A stretch of DNA of 64,000 bases from Sphingobacterium tabacisoli (lineage in GTDB: Bacteria; Bacteroidota; Bacteroidia; Sphingobacteriales; Sphingobacteriaceae), in the NCBI RefSeq assembly GCF_017908035.1, contig NZ_JAEQMU010000001.1, positions 2,232,001 through 2,296,000 on the forward strand, given 5' to 3'. The notes beneath the pieces were generated by a model. It made no database searches and was not told the DNA's origin. It saw only the letters and a program-made list of their open reading frames with translations. The number at the start of each line of letters is the position of its first letter. Position 1 is the stretch's first letter. This document shows positions 36,569 through 44,165 of this stretch, piece after piece. The position numbers and the translations under genes are program-made.

Positions 36569-37909
36569 ATGTACAGTATATTTAAGCCAGCCTCGCACAA
36601 AGCGAGGCTGCCCGAAGACCGTATTGACTCCGAATACAAAAAACTAAGACTTCAGGTATTTATAGGAATATTTATTGGCTATGCCGCTTACTACTTTGTA
36701 CGTAAGAACTTCTCTTTTGCTGTAAAAGATCTACAAGATACCCTAGGTTACAGCAAGGCAGAACTCGGATTTGCCATGTCTGCCATTTCGATAGCCTATG
36801 GATTGAGCAAGTTCTTCATGGGCAATGTTTCAGACCGAAGCAACGCCCGTTATTTTCTAGCCGCTGGACTTATCCTATCCTCTCTCACCATGATCTTCAT
36901 GGGATTCTCGTCCTTTGCCACATCCTCAATCACCATTATGTTCGTCTTGTTATTTATAAACGGGTGGGTACAAGGGATGGGCTGGCCAGCCTGTGGACGC
37001 GTTGTAGTACATTGGTACTCCATCAAAGAACGTGGCACCGCCATGTCCATATGGAATCTAGCACACAACGTAGGAGGCTTTTTAGTAGGTCCATTAGCCA
37101 TATTAGGTGTAGAGCTATTCGTAGATTGGCAAGCACGCTTATACTTTCCTGGATTAGCAGCATTGCTTGTTGCCATTCTCTCTATCTTTCTCGTTAGAGA
37201 TACCCCACAATCCTGTGGCCTCCCCCCCATCGAAGAGTATAAAAATGATTACCCAAAAACCTACGAAGCCTCTCAGGAAAAAGAGTTCAGCTCAAAAGAG
37301 ATCTTCTTCAAATACGTACTAAACAACAAGCTACTTTGGTACATTGCCATCGCAAATGCCTTTGTATATCTGGTACGAAACGGCATCATTAACTGGGCAC
37401 CCACCTTCCTTCAGGAAGCAAAGCATTTTACCGCATCCGAAGCCACCTGGTCTGCTTCTATTTATGAACTTGCGGCAATTCCAGGCACCATCCTTTGTGG
37501 TGTTATGAGCGACAGACTCTTCAAAGGACGGAGAGCACCAGTTACCATCCTATATATGGCCCTCACCTTCCTCGCCGTTGCCATTTATTGGTTAGCACCT
37601 GGAGAAAATAAATGGATGGTCAATAGTTCCTTATGGTCAATTGGCTTTTTAATCTACGGTCCTGTAATGTTGATTGGTGTTCAGGCATTGGATTTAGTTC
37701 CCAAAAAAGCGGCAGGAACTGCCGCTGGTCTCACAGGATTATTTGGCTACTTCATTGGTGACCTTCTTGCCAATGCCGCTCTTGGTGCAGTAGTAGACAA
37801 AAGCGGTTGGGACGCCTCCTTCGAGATTATCCTATTGGCATCCGCATTAGCAATATTATTTACCGCCTTCACCTGGAACAAAGAAAAAGAATTCTTACGC
37901 CTCAAATAA
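36569..37909 (+). CDS. glpT: Glycerol-3-phosphate transporter (MFS, organophosphate antiporter)
   Basis: The 446-residue MFS protein belongs to the OPA group that exchanges G3P for phosphate. It shows about 12 TM segments, the N-terminal AYYFVRKNFSFAVKDL (phosphate-binding Arg region), GNVSDRSNARYFLA after TM2, WVQGMGWPACGRVVVHWYS near 135 and RDTPQSCGLPPIEEY after the sixth helix. It closes the operon, importing the G3P made outside by the two lipoprotein phosphodiesterases. Confidence 0.94.
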   Translation: MYSIFKPASHKARLPEDRIDSEYKKLRLQVFIGIFIGYAAYYFVRKNFSFAVKDLQDTLGYSKAELGFAMSAISIAYGLSKFFMGNVSDRSNARYFLAAGLILSSLTMIFMGFSSFATSSITIMFVLLFINGWVQGMGWPACGRVVVHWYSIKERGTAMSIWNLAHNVGGFLVGPLAILGVELFVDWQARLYFPGLAALLVAILSIFLVRDTPQSCGLPPIEEYKNDYPKTYEASQEKEFSSKEIFFKYVLNNKLLWYIAIANAFVYLVRNGIINWAPTFLQEAKHFTASEATWSASIYELAAIPGTILCGVMSDRLFKGRRAPVTILYMALTFLAVAIYWLAPGENKWMVNSSLWSIGFLIYGPVMLIGVQALDLVPKKAAGTAAGLTGLFGYFIGDLLANAALGAVVDKSGWDASFEIILLASALAILFTAFTWNKEKEFLRLK

Positions 37910-37962
37910 CAGGAGAGACAATAAGGTCAGTTTAAGTTTGGCGCGATATCTGTACACAATAA

Positions 37963-38080
37963 CATATGAAATATCCATGTAGTAGCAACTGCACAAACAC
38001 GAATGAATATAGTTTGGATATTCCATGTGACAGATAAAAGACAAACCGAGCTTGCGAGCTCATGAAATAATTATTTACAT
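37963..38080 (+). repeat. 90-bp structured repeat, copy C (with 25-bp insertion)
   Basis: Outer arms CATATGAAATATCCA / TGGATATTCCATGTG (one G-T), inner hairpin TGTAGT-AGCA-ACTGCA, and a 23-codon mini-ORF (37966-38037, MKYPCSSNCTNTNEYSLDIP…). The linker to the next ATG holds about 25 extra bases including the small palindrome CGAGCTTGCGAGCTC. The final TTTACATATGAAA starts the 48-residue gene. Confidence 0.85.
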
Positions 38081-38227
38081 ATGAAAAAGACACTATTTCG
38101 GTTTTTTAACAGCATAAACAAACTTATCTTACCTCGTTATAGCCACAAGGACCCTTCAAAACTAAGTAAGCTACAACAGGCCGTTGTAGCTTACCGATAT
38201 TATATCCTTATTGGAGCTTTAGACTAA
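38081..38227 (+). CDS. 48-residue conserved-looking small basic protein
   Basis: An ATG ORF ending at TAA 38225 encodes MKKTLFRFFNSINKLILPRY followed by SHKDPSKLSKLQQAVVAYRY and YILIGALD. The pattern (basic amphipathic helix, LPxYS, KDxxKLSKxQxAxxAYRYY) is one I associate with a short uncharacterised protein in other Bacteroidota, from memory. It begins exactly at the end of repeat copy C and overlaps the convergent mscS gene by 4 bp. The composition argues against a chance ORF. Function is unknown, possibly nucleic-acid or membrane associated. Confidence 0.65.
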   Translation: MKKTLFRFFNSINKLILPRYSHKDPSKLSKLQQAVVAYRYYILIGALD

Positions 38228-39084
38228 GATTTCTTCGACACAGTTGCATTCGCTATCAACCCACCATCATCACTTTTGATATGCATATCGGTCTGTGGAT
38301 ACGGGATCGAAATCCCTTTCTCATCCAAGGCCACCTTTATCTTCTCTCGCAGTCCATTAGCAGTCGCCCAGAACACCTCCCGTTTCACCCATCCCCTTAT
38401 AGTCAGGTTGACCGAACTATCCGCCAGCTCACCTACAAACACATCTGGTGCAGGAGTCTTCAAAACCTCCGCTTCATTGGTCAAAACAGCTAAAATAGTA
38501 TCCTTTGCAACTTTAATATTGTCTTCGTAGGCAATCCCGATTACAAATTCAAACCTCCGGGACAGAATCTTCGTATAGTTTTTAATCACTGAGTTAGCCA
38601 AAGTACCATTTGGACTAAAAATCTTAATTCCGCTATCGTCTGTTAATGTGGTATACAATATATCTATCCGATCTACTGTCCCCGTAGATCCATTCGCACT
38701 GGAGATATAATCCCCTACTTCAAACGGCCTAAATACAAGAATCAATACACCTCCCGCAAAATTCGATAGACTCCCTTGCAACGCCATACCTACAGCCAAA
38801 CCAAACGCAGACAATACAGCGATAAAAGATGTAGTCTGTATACCCATCGTATTAGCCACTGTCAAGATCAACATTGCATACAGCACAAACTTCAATAGAC
38901 TTGAAACAAAGCTTCGGATAGAGCGATCCACATTTCGTTTTTCAAACCGGCTATTTAAAAACTTCAGGAAGAACTTAATAGCATATCGTCCTACCACCAA
39001 CACAATTAGGGCTGCGGCAATAGTCGGCAATTTCAATACGATCAAGTCGATCAGTTTTTCAATTCTAGTTTCAACATTTTCCAT
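38224..39084 (-). CDS. mscS: Small-conductance mechanosensitive channel (MscS family)
   Basis: The 286-residue, 3-TM channel releases solutes on hypo-osmotic shock. TM1 is LPTIAAALIVLVVGRYAIKFF, TM2 is FVLYAMLILTVANTMG, and pore helix TM3 is SAFGLAVGMALQGSLSNFAGG with the Ala/Gly packing and glycine hinge. The beta domain contains RPFEVGDYI and IFSPNGTLANSVIKNYTK. An upstream TTG is in frame, but ATG 39084 (MENVETRIEKL) fits the family. It converges with the 48-residue gene. Confidence 0.94.
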   Translation of the reverse strand: MENVETRIEKLIDLIVLKLPTIAAALIVLVVGRYAIKFFLKFLNSRFEKRNVDRSIRSFVSSLLKFVLYAMLILTVANTMGIQTTSFIAVLSAFGLAVGMALQGSLSNFAGGVLILVFRPFEVGDYISSANGSTGTVDRIDILYTTLTDDSGIKIFSPNGTLANSVIKNYTKILSRRFEFVIGIAYEDNIKVAKDTILAVLTNEAEVLKTPAPDVFVGELADSSVNLTIRGWVKREVFWATANGLREKIKVALDEKGISIPYPQTDMHIKSDDGGLIANATVSKKS

Positions 39085-39184
39085 AAGCAAATATTTTATA
39101 TTCGAGTTTGTCGTTTATACAAATCTATAAAATATCCACATTAGAATAGGAATACTACTGCATATTTTGAATATCTTTAACCTT

Positions 39185-40357
39185 ATGATATATCTGGACA
39201 ATAATGCAACCAGCCGGTTGGATGAAAGGGTTCTCGACAGCATGCTCCCCTACCTCAGGGAAGATTATGCCAATGCTTCCAGCTTACAGCACAAAATGGG
39301 AAGACATGCCAACCAGGCCATTGAAGAATCACGCAAGTCCCTCGCTCAGGTATTACAGGTTCAGCCCAAGGAGCTTTTTTTTACCTCGGGAGCCACAGAA
39401 AGCATCAATACCGTACTTCGGGGCGTATTCCTACGATACCACGCCAAAGGAAATCATATTATAACCTGTCAGACAGAACATAAAGCTACCTTAGCCACCT
39501 GCGAATACTTAGAAAAAAAAGGTGCCAGAGTAAGCTATCTACCTGTAGACAAAAATGGAGCGATAGATTTGGACACCCTAAAATCAACCATCACTCCACA
39601 AACCATTTTGGTAAGTTTAATGTCCGTCAATAATGAGACTGGTGTTATCCACCCCATTAAAGAGATCGCAGATATATGCCAGAGCAATAATGTCTTGTTC
39701 TTCTGCGATAGCACACAATCTATCGGCAAGCAGGCCTTTGATCTCATATCAGTCCCCATAGACTTCTGTTGTCTCAGCGCGCATAAGTTTCATGGTCCCA
39801 AGGGAATCGGTGCCCTATTCATACGTCGTAAAAGCAAACCACTACAAGTCGAATCCCTGATCACGGGAGGTAATCAGGAACAGACTCTTCGTGGAGGCAC
39901 CTACAATGTACCCGCCATCGTCGGAATGGGGATAGCTAGCCGACAGGCCAGTAAAATAGACTTCGCTGCCATAGAACAATTGCGGAATCACTTTGAAAAC
40001 CGCATACAGACCGAGATTGAGGACTGCACCATCAATGCAAAAGAAGCACCACGAATCTGCAATACCAGCAATATCATGTTCAAGCACGTACGGGGCAACG
40101 AGCTCATGACAAAAATACCTGATATCGCAATATCATCGGGATCAGCCTGTGTATCGGGTAGCAGAGATCCCTCACATGTACTCAAAGCTATGGGACTCAC
40201 CGACGACGAGGCCTTTTGTAGCCTCCGTTTCAGTCTATCCAAATACACAACACAACGAGACATAGATCATACCGTAGAGGCTCTAAAAACCGTCATTAAT
40301 AGCATCCGGCAACAGTCTCCGATATGGCAGATGTACAAGGATGGGCTTTTGGGATAA
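39185..40357 (+). CDS. Cysteine desulfurase (IscS/NifS-type)
   Basis: A 390-residue class V aminotransferase that releases sulfur from cysteine. MIYLDNNATSRLD is the start motif, ELFFTSGATESINTVLRG the PLP region, TEHKATLATC the ring-stacking His, and LSAHKFHGPKGIGAL the PLP lysine. The catalytic Cys lies in the flexible loop SSGSACVSGSRDPSHVL. ATG 39185 is chosen over an upstream TTG. It is followed 78 bp later by an A-type Fe-S carrier, a natural partner. A second desulfurase (sufS) is at 55285. Confidence 0.92.
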   Translation: MIYLDNNATSRLDERVLDSMLPYLREDYANASSLQHKMGRHANQAIEESRKSLAQVLQVQPKELFFTSGATESINTVLRGVFLRYHAKGNHIITCQTEHKATLATCEYLEKKGARVSYLPVDKNGAIDLDTLKSTITPQTILVSLMSVNNETGVIHPIKEIADICQSNNVLFFCDSTQSIGKQAFDLISVPIDFCCLSAHKFHGPKGIGALFIRRKSKPLQVESLITGGNQEQTLRGGTYNVPAIVGMGIASRQASKIDFAAIEQLRNHFENRIQTEIEDCTINAKEAPRICNTSNIMFKHVRGNELMTKIPDIAISSGSACVSGSRDPSHVLKAMGLTDDEAFCSLRFSLSKYTTQRDIDHTVEALKTVINSIRQQSPIWQMYKDGLLG

Positions 40358-40435
40358 TATGACAGTTCCTTAACGCGACGCACTTGCGTTTAGCAAATAT
40401 TTTACGAAATTTGTAAGAGATTAATTAATAATACT

Positions 40436-40762
40436 ATGGTAACAATTACAGACAAAGCCAAAGAGCGTATCCTTCAAGTCATAAAGGATGAACAATATGA
40501 TGAGAGCTATTTTGTTCGGGTAGCTGTTACTAGCGGAGGCTGTTCTGGACTTTCCTATCACCTCAATTTCGATAATGAAGAAAAAAAAGGAGATCAGTTC
40601 TTTGAAGACAAGGGCATAAAAATCTGCCTGGATATAAAGTCTTACCTCTATTTAGCAGGTACAGAATTGGATTATTCCGATGGACTCACAGGAAAAGGCT
40701 TCGAATTCCATAACCCCAATGCTTCACGCACCTGTGCTTGTGGCGAAAGCTTCTCCGTCTAA
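40436..40762 (+). CDS. A-type iron-sulfur carrier (IscA/SufA/HesB family)
   Basis: The 108-residue protein has the three conserved cysteines of A-type carriers, in VTSGGCSGLSYHLNF near residue 37 and SRTCACGESFSV at the end (C-x-C). It takes 2Fe-2S or 4Fe-4S clusters from a scaffold to apoproteins. It follows the desulfurase gene in the same direction and ends with a strong hairpin terminator, so the two probably work together in Fe-S assembly. Confidence 0.94.
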   Translation: MVTITDKAKERILQVIKDEQYDESYFVRVAVTSGGCSGLSYHLNFDNEEKKGDQFFEDKGIKICLDIKSYLYLAGTELDYSDGLTGKGFEFHNPNASRTCACGESFSV

Positions 40763-40785
40763 ATAGTTAACGAATAATACCCCGT

Positions 40786-40818
40786 AACAGGTAAAACAAC
40801 TCTGTTGTTTTACCTGTT
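40786..40818 (+). terminator. Terminator after the A-type carrier
   Basis: AACAGGTAAAACAAC / GTTGTTTTACCTGTT, a perfect 15-bp stem with 3-nt loop. The T-run is weak. Confidence 0.65.
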
Positions 40819-40959
40819 ATATTCCTTCCGCCTCAATCCTCGATCCCCAGGTACTCCAATACAATGGATCTAATTATTACCATCTCTCCCTCCTCGTTAA
40901 GAAGCTTTATTTATTTAAAAATATTACAATAAAAACCCTGCAACAATTATCATTTTGAT

Positions 40960-40967
40960 TACATTTG
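40960..40967 (+). promoter_or_regulatory. asnA -7 box
   Basis: TACATTTG, an exact TAnnTTTG match, 75 bp before the asnA ATG in a 280-bp intergenic region. The -33 box is not clear. Confidence 0.5.
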
Positions 40968-41042
40968 CAGAGCAATGTTGCTATATTAATATCTAAATTG
41001 ATGATACAAGCTTCTAATGAAGCAAAAAAAGTGTAATAATAT

Positions 41043-42047
41043 ATGGGACGCAACCTATTAAAAAGAGAACAAGCTATCACCTTTGTTAAGGAAACTTTTT
41101 CGACTCATTTGAGGCAGGCTTTAAATCTAATACCGATATCATCTCCTCTGATAGTTTTGGACGGAACAGGAATAAACGACGATCTCAACGGGATAGAACG
41201 TCCAGTCTCCTTTCCTATTAAGTCGTTGAATGAAGAACGCGCTGTCGTCGTACACTCCCTTGCCAAATGGAAACGGGTACGGCTCAAAGAGCTCGAACTC
41301 GAGCCCGAAGAAGGTATAATCACCGATATGCGTGCATTACGCCCTGATGAAGACTATTCTCCCATACATTCCATATATGTCGACCAATGGGACTGGGAGA
41401 AAACAATTCTCAGCGAAAGCCGCAATCTGGACTATCTAAAAGAAACCGTAAAAAAAATCTACGCTGCTCTAGTAGAAACCGAAAAAGCGGTTGAACATCA
41501 ATATCCTGATCGTAAGGCTATACTTCCCGAGCAGATTTTTTTCATTTCTTCGGAAGAACTATTGAACAAATACCCCGAATATACACCCAAAGAAAGGGAA
41601 AATGCAATCGCAAAAGCCCACGGTGCCGTTTTCATCTATGGTATAGGTGGAGAACTTTCCAATGGCTTCCCTCATGATGGACGTGCAGCAGACTATGACG
41701 ACTGGAGCACAGATAATACAGCCGGTTACAAAGGGTTAAATGGCGACATTTTAGTCTGGAACCCGCTACTCAATAGCGCATTTGAGCTTTCTTCTATGGG
41801 AATACGTGTCAATAAAGAAGCGCTCGTAAAGCAACTGGAAATCCGTAACTGTACAGAGCGAAGCACATTATCATTCCATCAAATGTTATTGGGTGACCTT
41901 TTGCCTGAATCCATCGGAGGAGGTATTGGACAATCTCGTGTATGTATGTTTATGCTCAAGCTGGCACACATAGGCGAAGTACAGGTAAGCATCTGGGATC
42001 CGGAGAGAAAACAGAAGCTAGCCAACGAAGATATATTTCTACTCTAA
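41043..42047 (+). CDS. asnA: Aspartate-ammonia ligase (asparagine synthetase A)
   Basis: AsnA makes asparagine from aspartate, ammonia and ATP. The 334-residue protein has the class II synthetase-like fold. Diagnostic stretches are LKREQAITFVKETFSTHL at the N-terminus, PIKSLNEERAVVVHSLAKWKR near 59, IYVDQWDWEK near 116, GIGGELSNGFPHDGRAADYDD near 200 and GGGIGQSRVCMFMLKLAHIGE near 295. It is monocistronic with an 18-bp bidirectional terminator. Confidence 0.96.
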   Translation: MGRNLLKREQAITFVKETFSTHLRQALNLIPISSPLIVLDGTGINDDLNGIERPVSFPIKSLNEERAVVVHSLAKWKRVRLKELELEPEEGIITDMRALRPDEDYSPIHSIYVDQWDWEKTILSESRNLDYLKETVKKIYAALVETEKAVEHQYPDRKAILPEQIFFISSEELLNKYPEYTPKERENAIAKAHGAVFIYGIGGELSNGFPHDGRAADYDDWSTDNTAGYKGLNGDILVWNPLLNSAFELSSMGIRVNKEALVKQLEIRNCTERSTLSFHQMLLGDLLPESIGGGIGQSRVCMFMLKLAHIGEVQVSIWDPERKQKLANEDIFLL

Positions 42048-42084
42048 TACAAAAGGTCGGATTTTGAATCCGACCTTTTGTATT
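42046..42084. terminator. Bidirectional 18-bp terminator
   Basis: AATACAAAAGGTCGGATT / AATCCGACCTTTTGTATT with a 3-nt loop. It overlaps the asnA stop on one side and the stop of the convergent nitrilase fusion on the other. Confidence 0.85.
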
Positions 42085-43594
42085 ATTTCAGGAGATTCAC
42101 CTCATAGAGGTCCTTCCGTCTGTCTTTCAAAATCTTCACCGTACCATATTCATGCAGATCCCGTAACGCATAGAGGTCCACATCGGCGATTAATACCATC
42201 TCCGTATTCGGCGTTGCTTCCGCTTTGATAGCATTGTTCGGAAATGCAAAATCCGATGGTGTGAATACCGCCGATTGAGAATACTGTATATCCATGTTAT
42301 TGACCCTAGGTAGGTTTCCTACAGATCCGGCTATCGCGACATAACATTCATTCTCGATTGCCCTAGCCTGTGCACAATGCCTAACCCGCATATAACCATT
42401 TTGGGTATCCGTCATAAATGGGACGAAGAGGATCTGCATTCCCTGGTCTGCCAATATCCTACCCAACTCCGGAAACTCCACATCATAACAGATCAACAGT
42501 CCCACCTTACCACAATCCGTATCAAATACCTTCACTTCATTTCCCCCAACCATACCGTAGTGCTTAAACTCATTTGGTGTAATATGCACCTTACGAAACG
42601 AATCGATCTGCCCACTCCGATGACAGAGATACGACACATTATAAAGCTTATTTCGTTCATACAAAGGCATAGAGCCCGCTATAATATTCACATTATAGGA
42701 TACCGCAAACTGCCTCATCTTATTCGCTATTTCTTTGGTCTGCTCCGCCAAGCGCTCCATAGCTTCACGCTCTGGCAGATCATTATAATACCGCATCAAT
42801 GGCGTATTAAAAAACTCTGGAAACAAAGCAAAATCAGCACCATATGCACTCACCGCATCGACAAAAAACTCAACCTGATCATAAAACTCCTCCAAATCTG
42901 TAAACAGGCGCATCTGCCATTGAATCAATCCCAGGCGTATCGTCTGCTTAGAAGCCGAGTGCGACCGAGCGTCCGGTTCATAGTAAATATTATTCCATTC
43001 TAGCAACGTTGCAAACTCCATCGACTCACTATCTTCTGGAAGATAATTCTTAAGTATCTTCTTGACATGAAAATCATTCGACAGCTGAAAAGTCAACGTC
43101 GGATCAAATATCTCCTTGCGTTTTACCCGATCTATATAGACCCGGGGACTCATTTCCTCCGCATAATTGAAGTAATTGGGAATACGTCCACCTGCCACAA
43201 TACTCTTTAGATTCAATTCCTCACACAATTCCTTTCGGGAATCGTACAGACGTCTCCCCAATCGCAACGACCGATATTCTGGATGCACAAAAACCTCGAT
43301 CCCATACAATGTATCGCCTTCGTAATCGTGCTTGGAAAACTTCCCATCATCGATAATCTCATAATAACTGTCATAAATATTACTCTTCTTCGAATCCAGT
43401 ATAATCGAAAGTGCACAGGCTACCACCCGTCCATTCACCTCCACACAGAGTTGCCCTTCAGGAAATACGTCTATCAGGTCAACAATATTTTCACGGGTCC
43501 AGACCTCCCCCACACCTTGATAAGCTTCCGACATGGATTTTTTTAGATCTTTGTAATCTTCCTTCGAGAGCAACCTTACTTTAATATCCATCAT
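42083..43594 (-). CDS. GNAT acetyltransferase - carbon-nitrogen hydrolase fusion
   Basis: The 503-residue protein fuses a GNAT domain (residues about 1-185, acetyl-CoA loop VHPEYRSLRLGRRLYDSRKE) to a nitrilase-superfamily hydrolase (about 220-500). The catalytic Glu is in ALFPEFFNTPL, the Lys in FRKVHITPNEFK and the Cys in GLLICYDVEFPELGR. All triad residues are present. This architecture is known in many bacteria, but its substrate is not. It may acylate and deacylate, or amidate, one metabolite. It converges with asnA across a shared terminator. Confidence 0.92.
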   Translation of the reverse strand: MMDIKVRLLSKEDYKDLKKSMSEAYQGVGEVWTRENIVDLIDVFPEGQLCVEVNGRVVACALSIILDSKKSNIYDSYYEIIDDGKFSKHDYEGDTLYGIEVFVHPEYRSLRLGRRLYDSRKELCEELNLKSIVAGGRIPNYFNYAEEMSPRVYIDRVKRKEIFDPTLTFQLSNDFHVKKILKNYLPEDSESMEFATLLEWNNIYYEPDARSHSASKQTIRLGLIQWQMRLFTDLEEFYDQVEFFVDAVSAYGADFALFPEFFNTPLMRYYNDLPEREAMERLAEQTKEIANKMRQFAVSYNVNIIAGSMPLYERNKLYNVSYLCHRSGQIDSFRKVHITPNEFKHYGMVGGNEVKVFDTDCGKVGLLICYDVEFPELGRILADQGMQILFVPFMTDTQNGYMRVRHCAQARAIENECYVAIAGSVGNLPRVNNMDIQYSQSAVFTPSDFAFPNNAIKAEATPNTEMVLIADVDLYALRDLHEYGTVKILKDRRKDLYEVNLLK

Positions 43595-43744
43595 ATGTTA
43601 TCGCGTATATATTTAAGAGTTAATAGTTTTTCAACTAACCATTCAAAAGTGATACCAATCTATACCAAAAAACGTCTTGTCTAGCTACCATTACATCAGA
43701 ACACATAGCCAAACAAGACGCTTTCTCAAAAGTAGAACCTATTT

Positions 43745-44068
43745 TTAAGCTTCCCCTTTAGTACCTCCAAAGTTTAACGGAAAGGGCACATCCTTAGATG
43801 AGATCGAACCATTCTGTCCTTCAAAGCGATTCACATTATCCTGCAATGCCCCCAATAAACGTTTAGCATGCTCCGGAGTCAATATAATCCGAGACTTCAC
43901 CTTCGCTTTAGGAATACCAGGCATGATACGGACAAAATCCAGAACAAACTCCGTGTTCGAATGCGTAATTATCGCTAAATTAGAATACGTACCCTCAGCA
44001 ATCTCCTCACTTAGTTCGATACTGATCTCATTATTATCGCCATTTGGCGTATTATTATTGTTATCCAT
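43745..44068 (-). CDS. DUF3467 protein
   Basis: The 107-residue acidic/neutral protein has the DUF3467 core ELSEEIAEGTYSNLAIITHS near residue 19, TEFVLDFVRIMPGIPKAKVKSRI near 40, then ILTPEHAKRLLGALQDNVNRFE. It is small and cytosolic, present across Bacteroidota and Cyanobacteria, without assigned function. An Asn/Gly-rich, probably disordered N-terminus precedes the core. It lies downstream of the M42 peptidase? No: both are on the minus strand with the peptidase downstream at 44166 transcribed first, so DUF3467 follows the peptidase across the octamer array. Confidence 0.9.
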   Translation of the reverse strand: MDNNNNTPNGDNNEISIELSEEIAEGTYSNLAIITHSNTEFVLDFVRIMPGIPKAKVKSRIILTPEHAKRLLGALQDNVNRFEGQNGSISSKDVPFPLNFGGTKGEA

Positions 44069-44092
44069 TTTTGTATATTTTTATTTCAATCT

Positions 44093-44164
44093 CTAGTTAC
44101 ATCATCACCTGACAACTTGTTAACCTGATAGCTCGATAACACGATAACTTGTTAACTTAATAAA
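44093..44164 (-). repeat. Degenerate 8-bp tandem array, AGTTAACA type
   Basis: On the transcribed minus strand the gap between the M42 peptidase and DUF3467 genes parses into nine consecutive octamers around AGTTAACA (AGTTAACA, AGTTATCG, TGTTATCG, AGCTATCA, GGTTAACA, AGTTGTCA and so on). The same octamer consensus fills the gap at 60771-60842. Confidence 0.65.
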
Positions 44165-44165
44165 C

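Noticed and set aside
22343..37909. Classical glycan polysaccharide-utilisation locus
   Set aside because: The SusCD pair is present but no glycosidase, lyase or hybrid sensor is in the operon. The enzymes are phosphodiesterases and glycerol catabolism proteins.
42377..43003. 208-codon + strand ORF opposite the GNAT-nitrilase fusion
   Set aside because: Shadow frame of a gene whose catalytic triad is intact.
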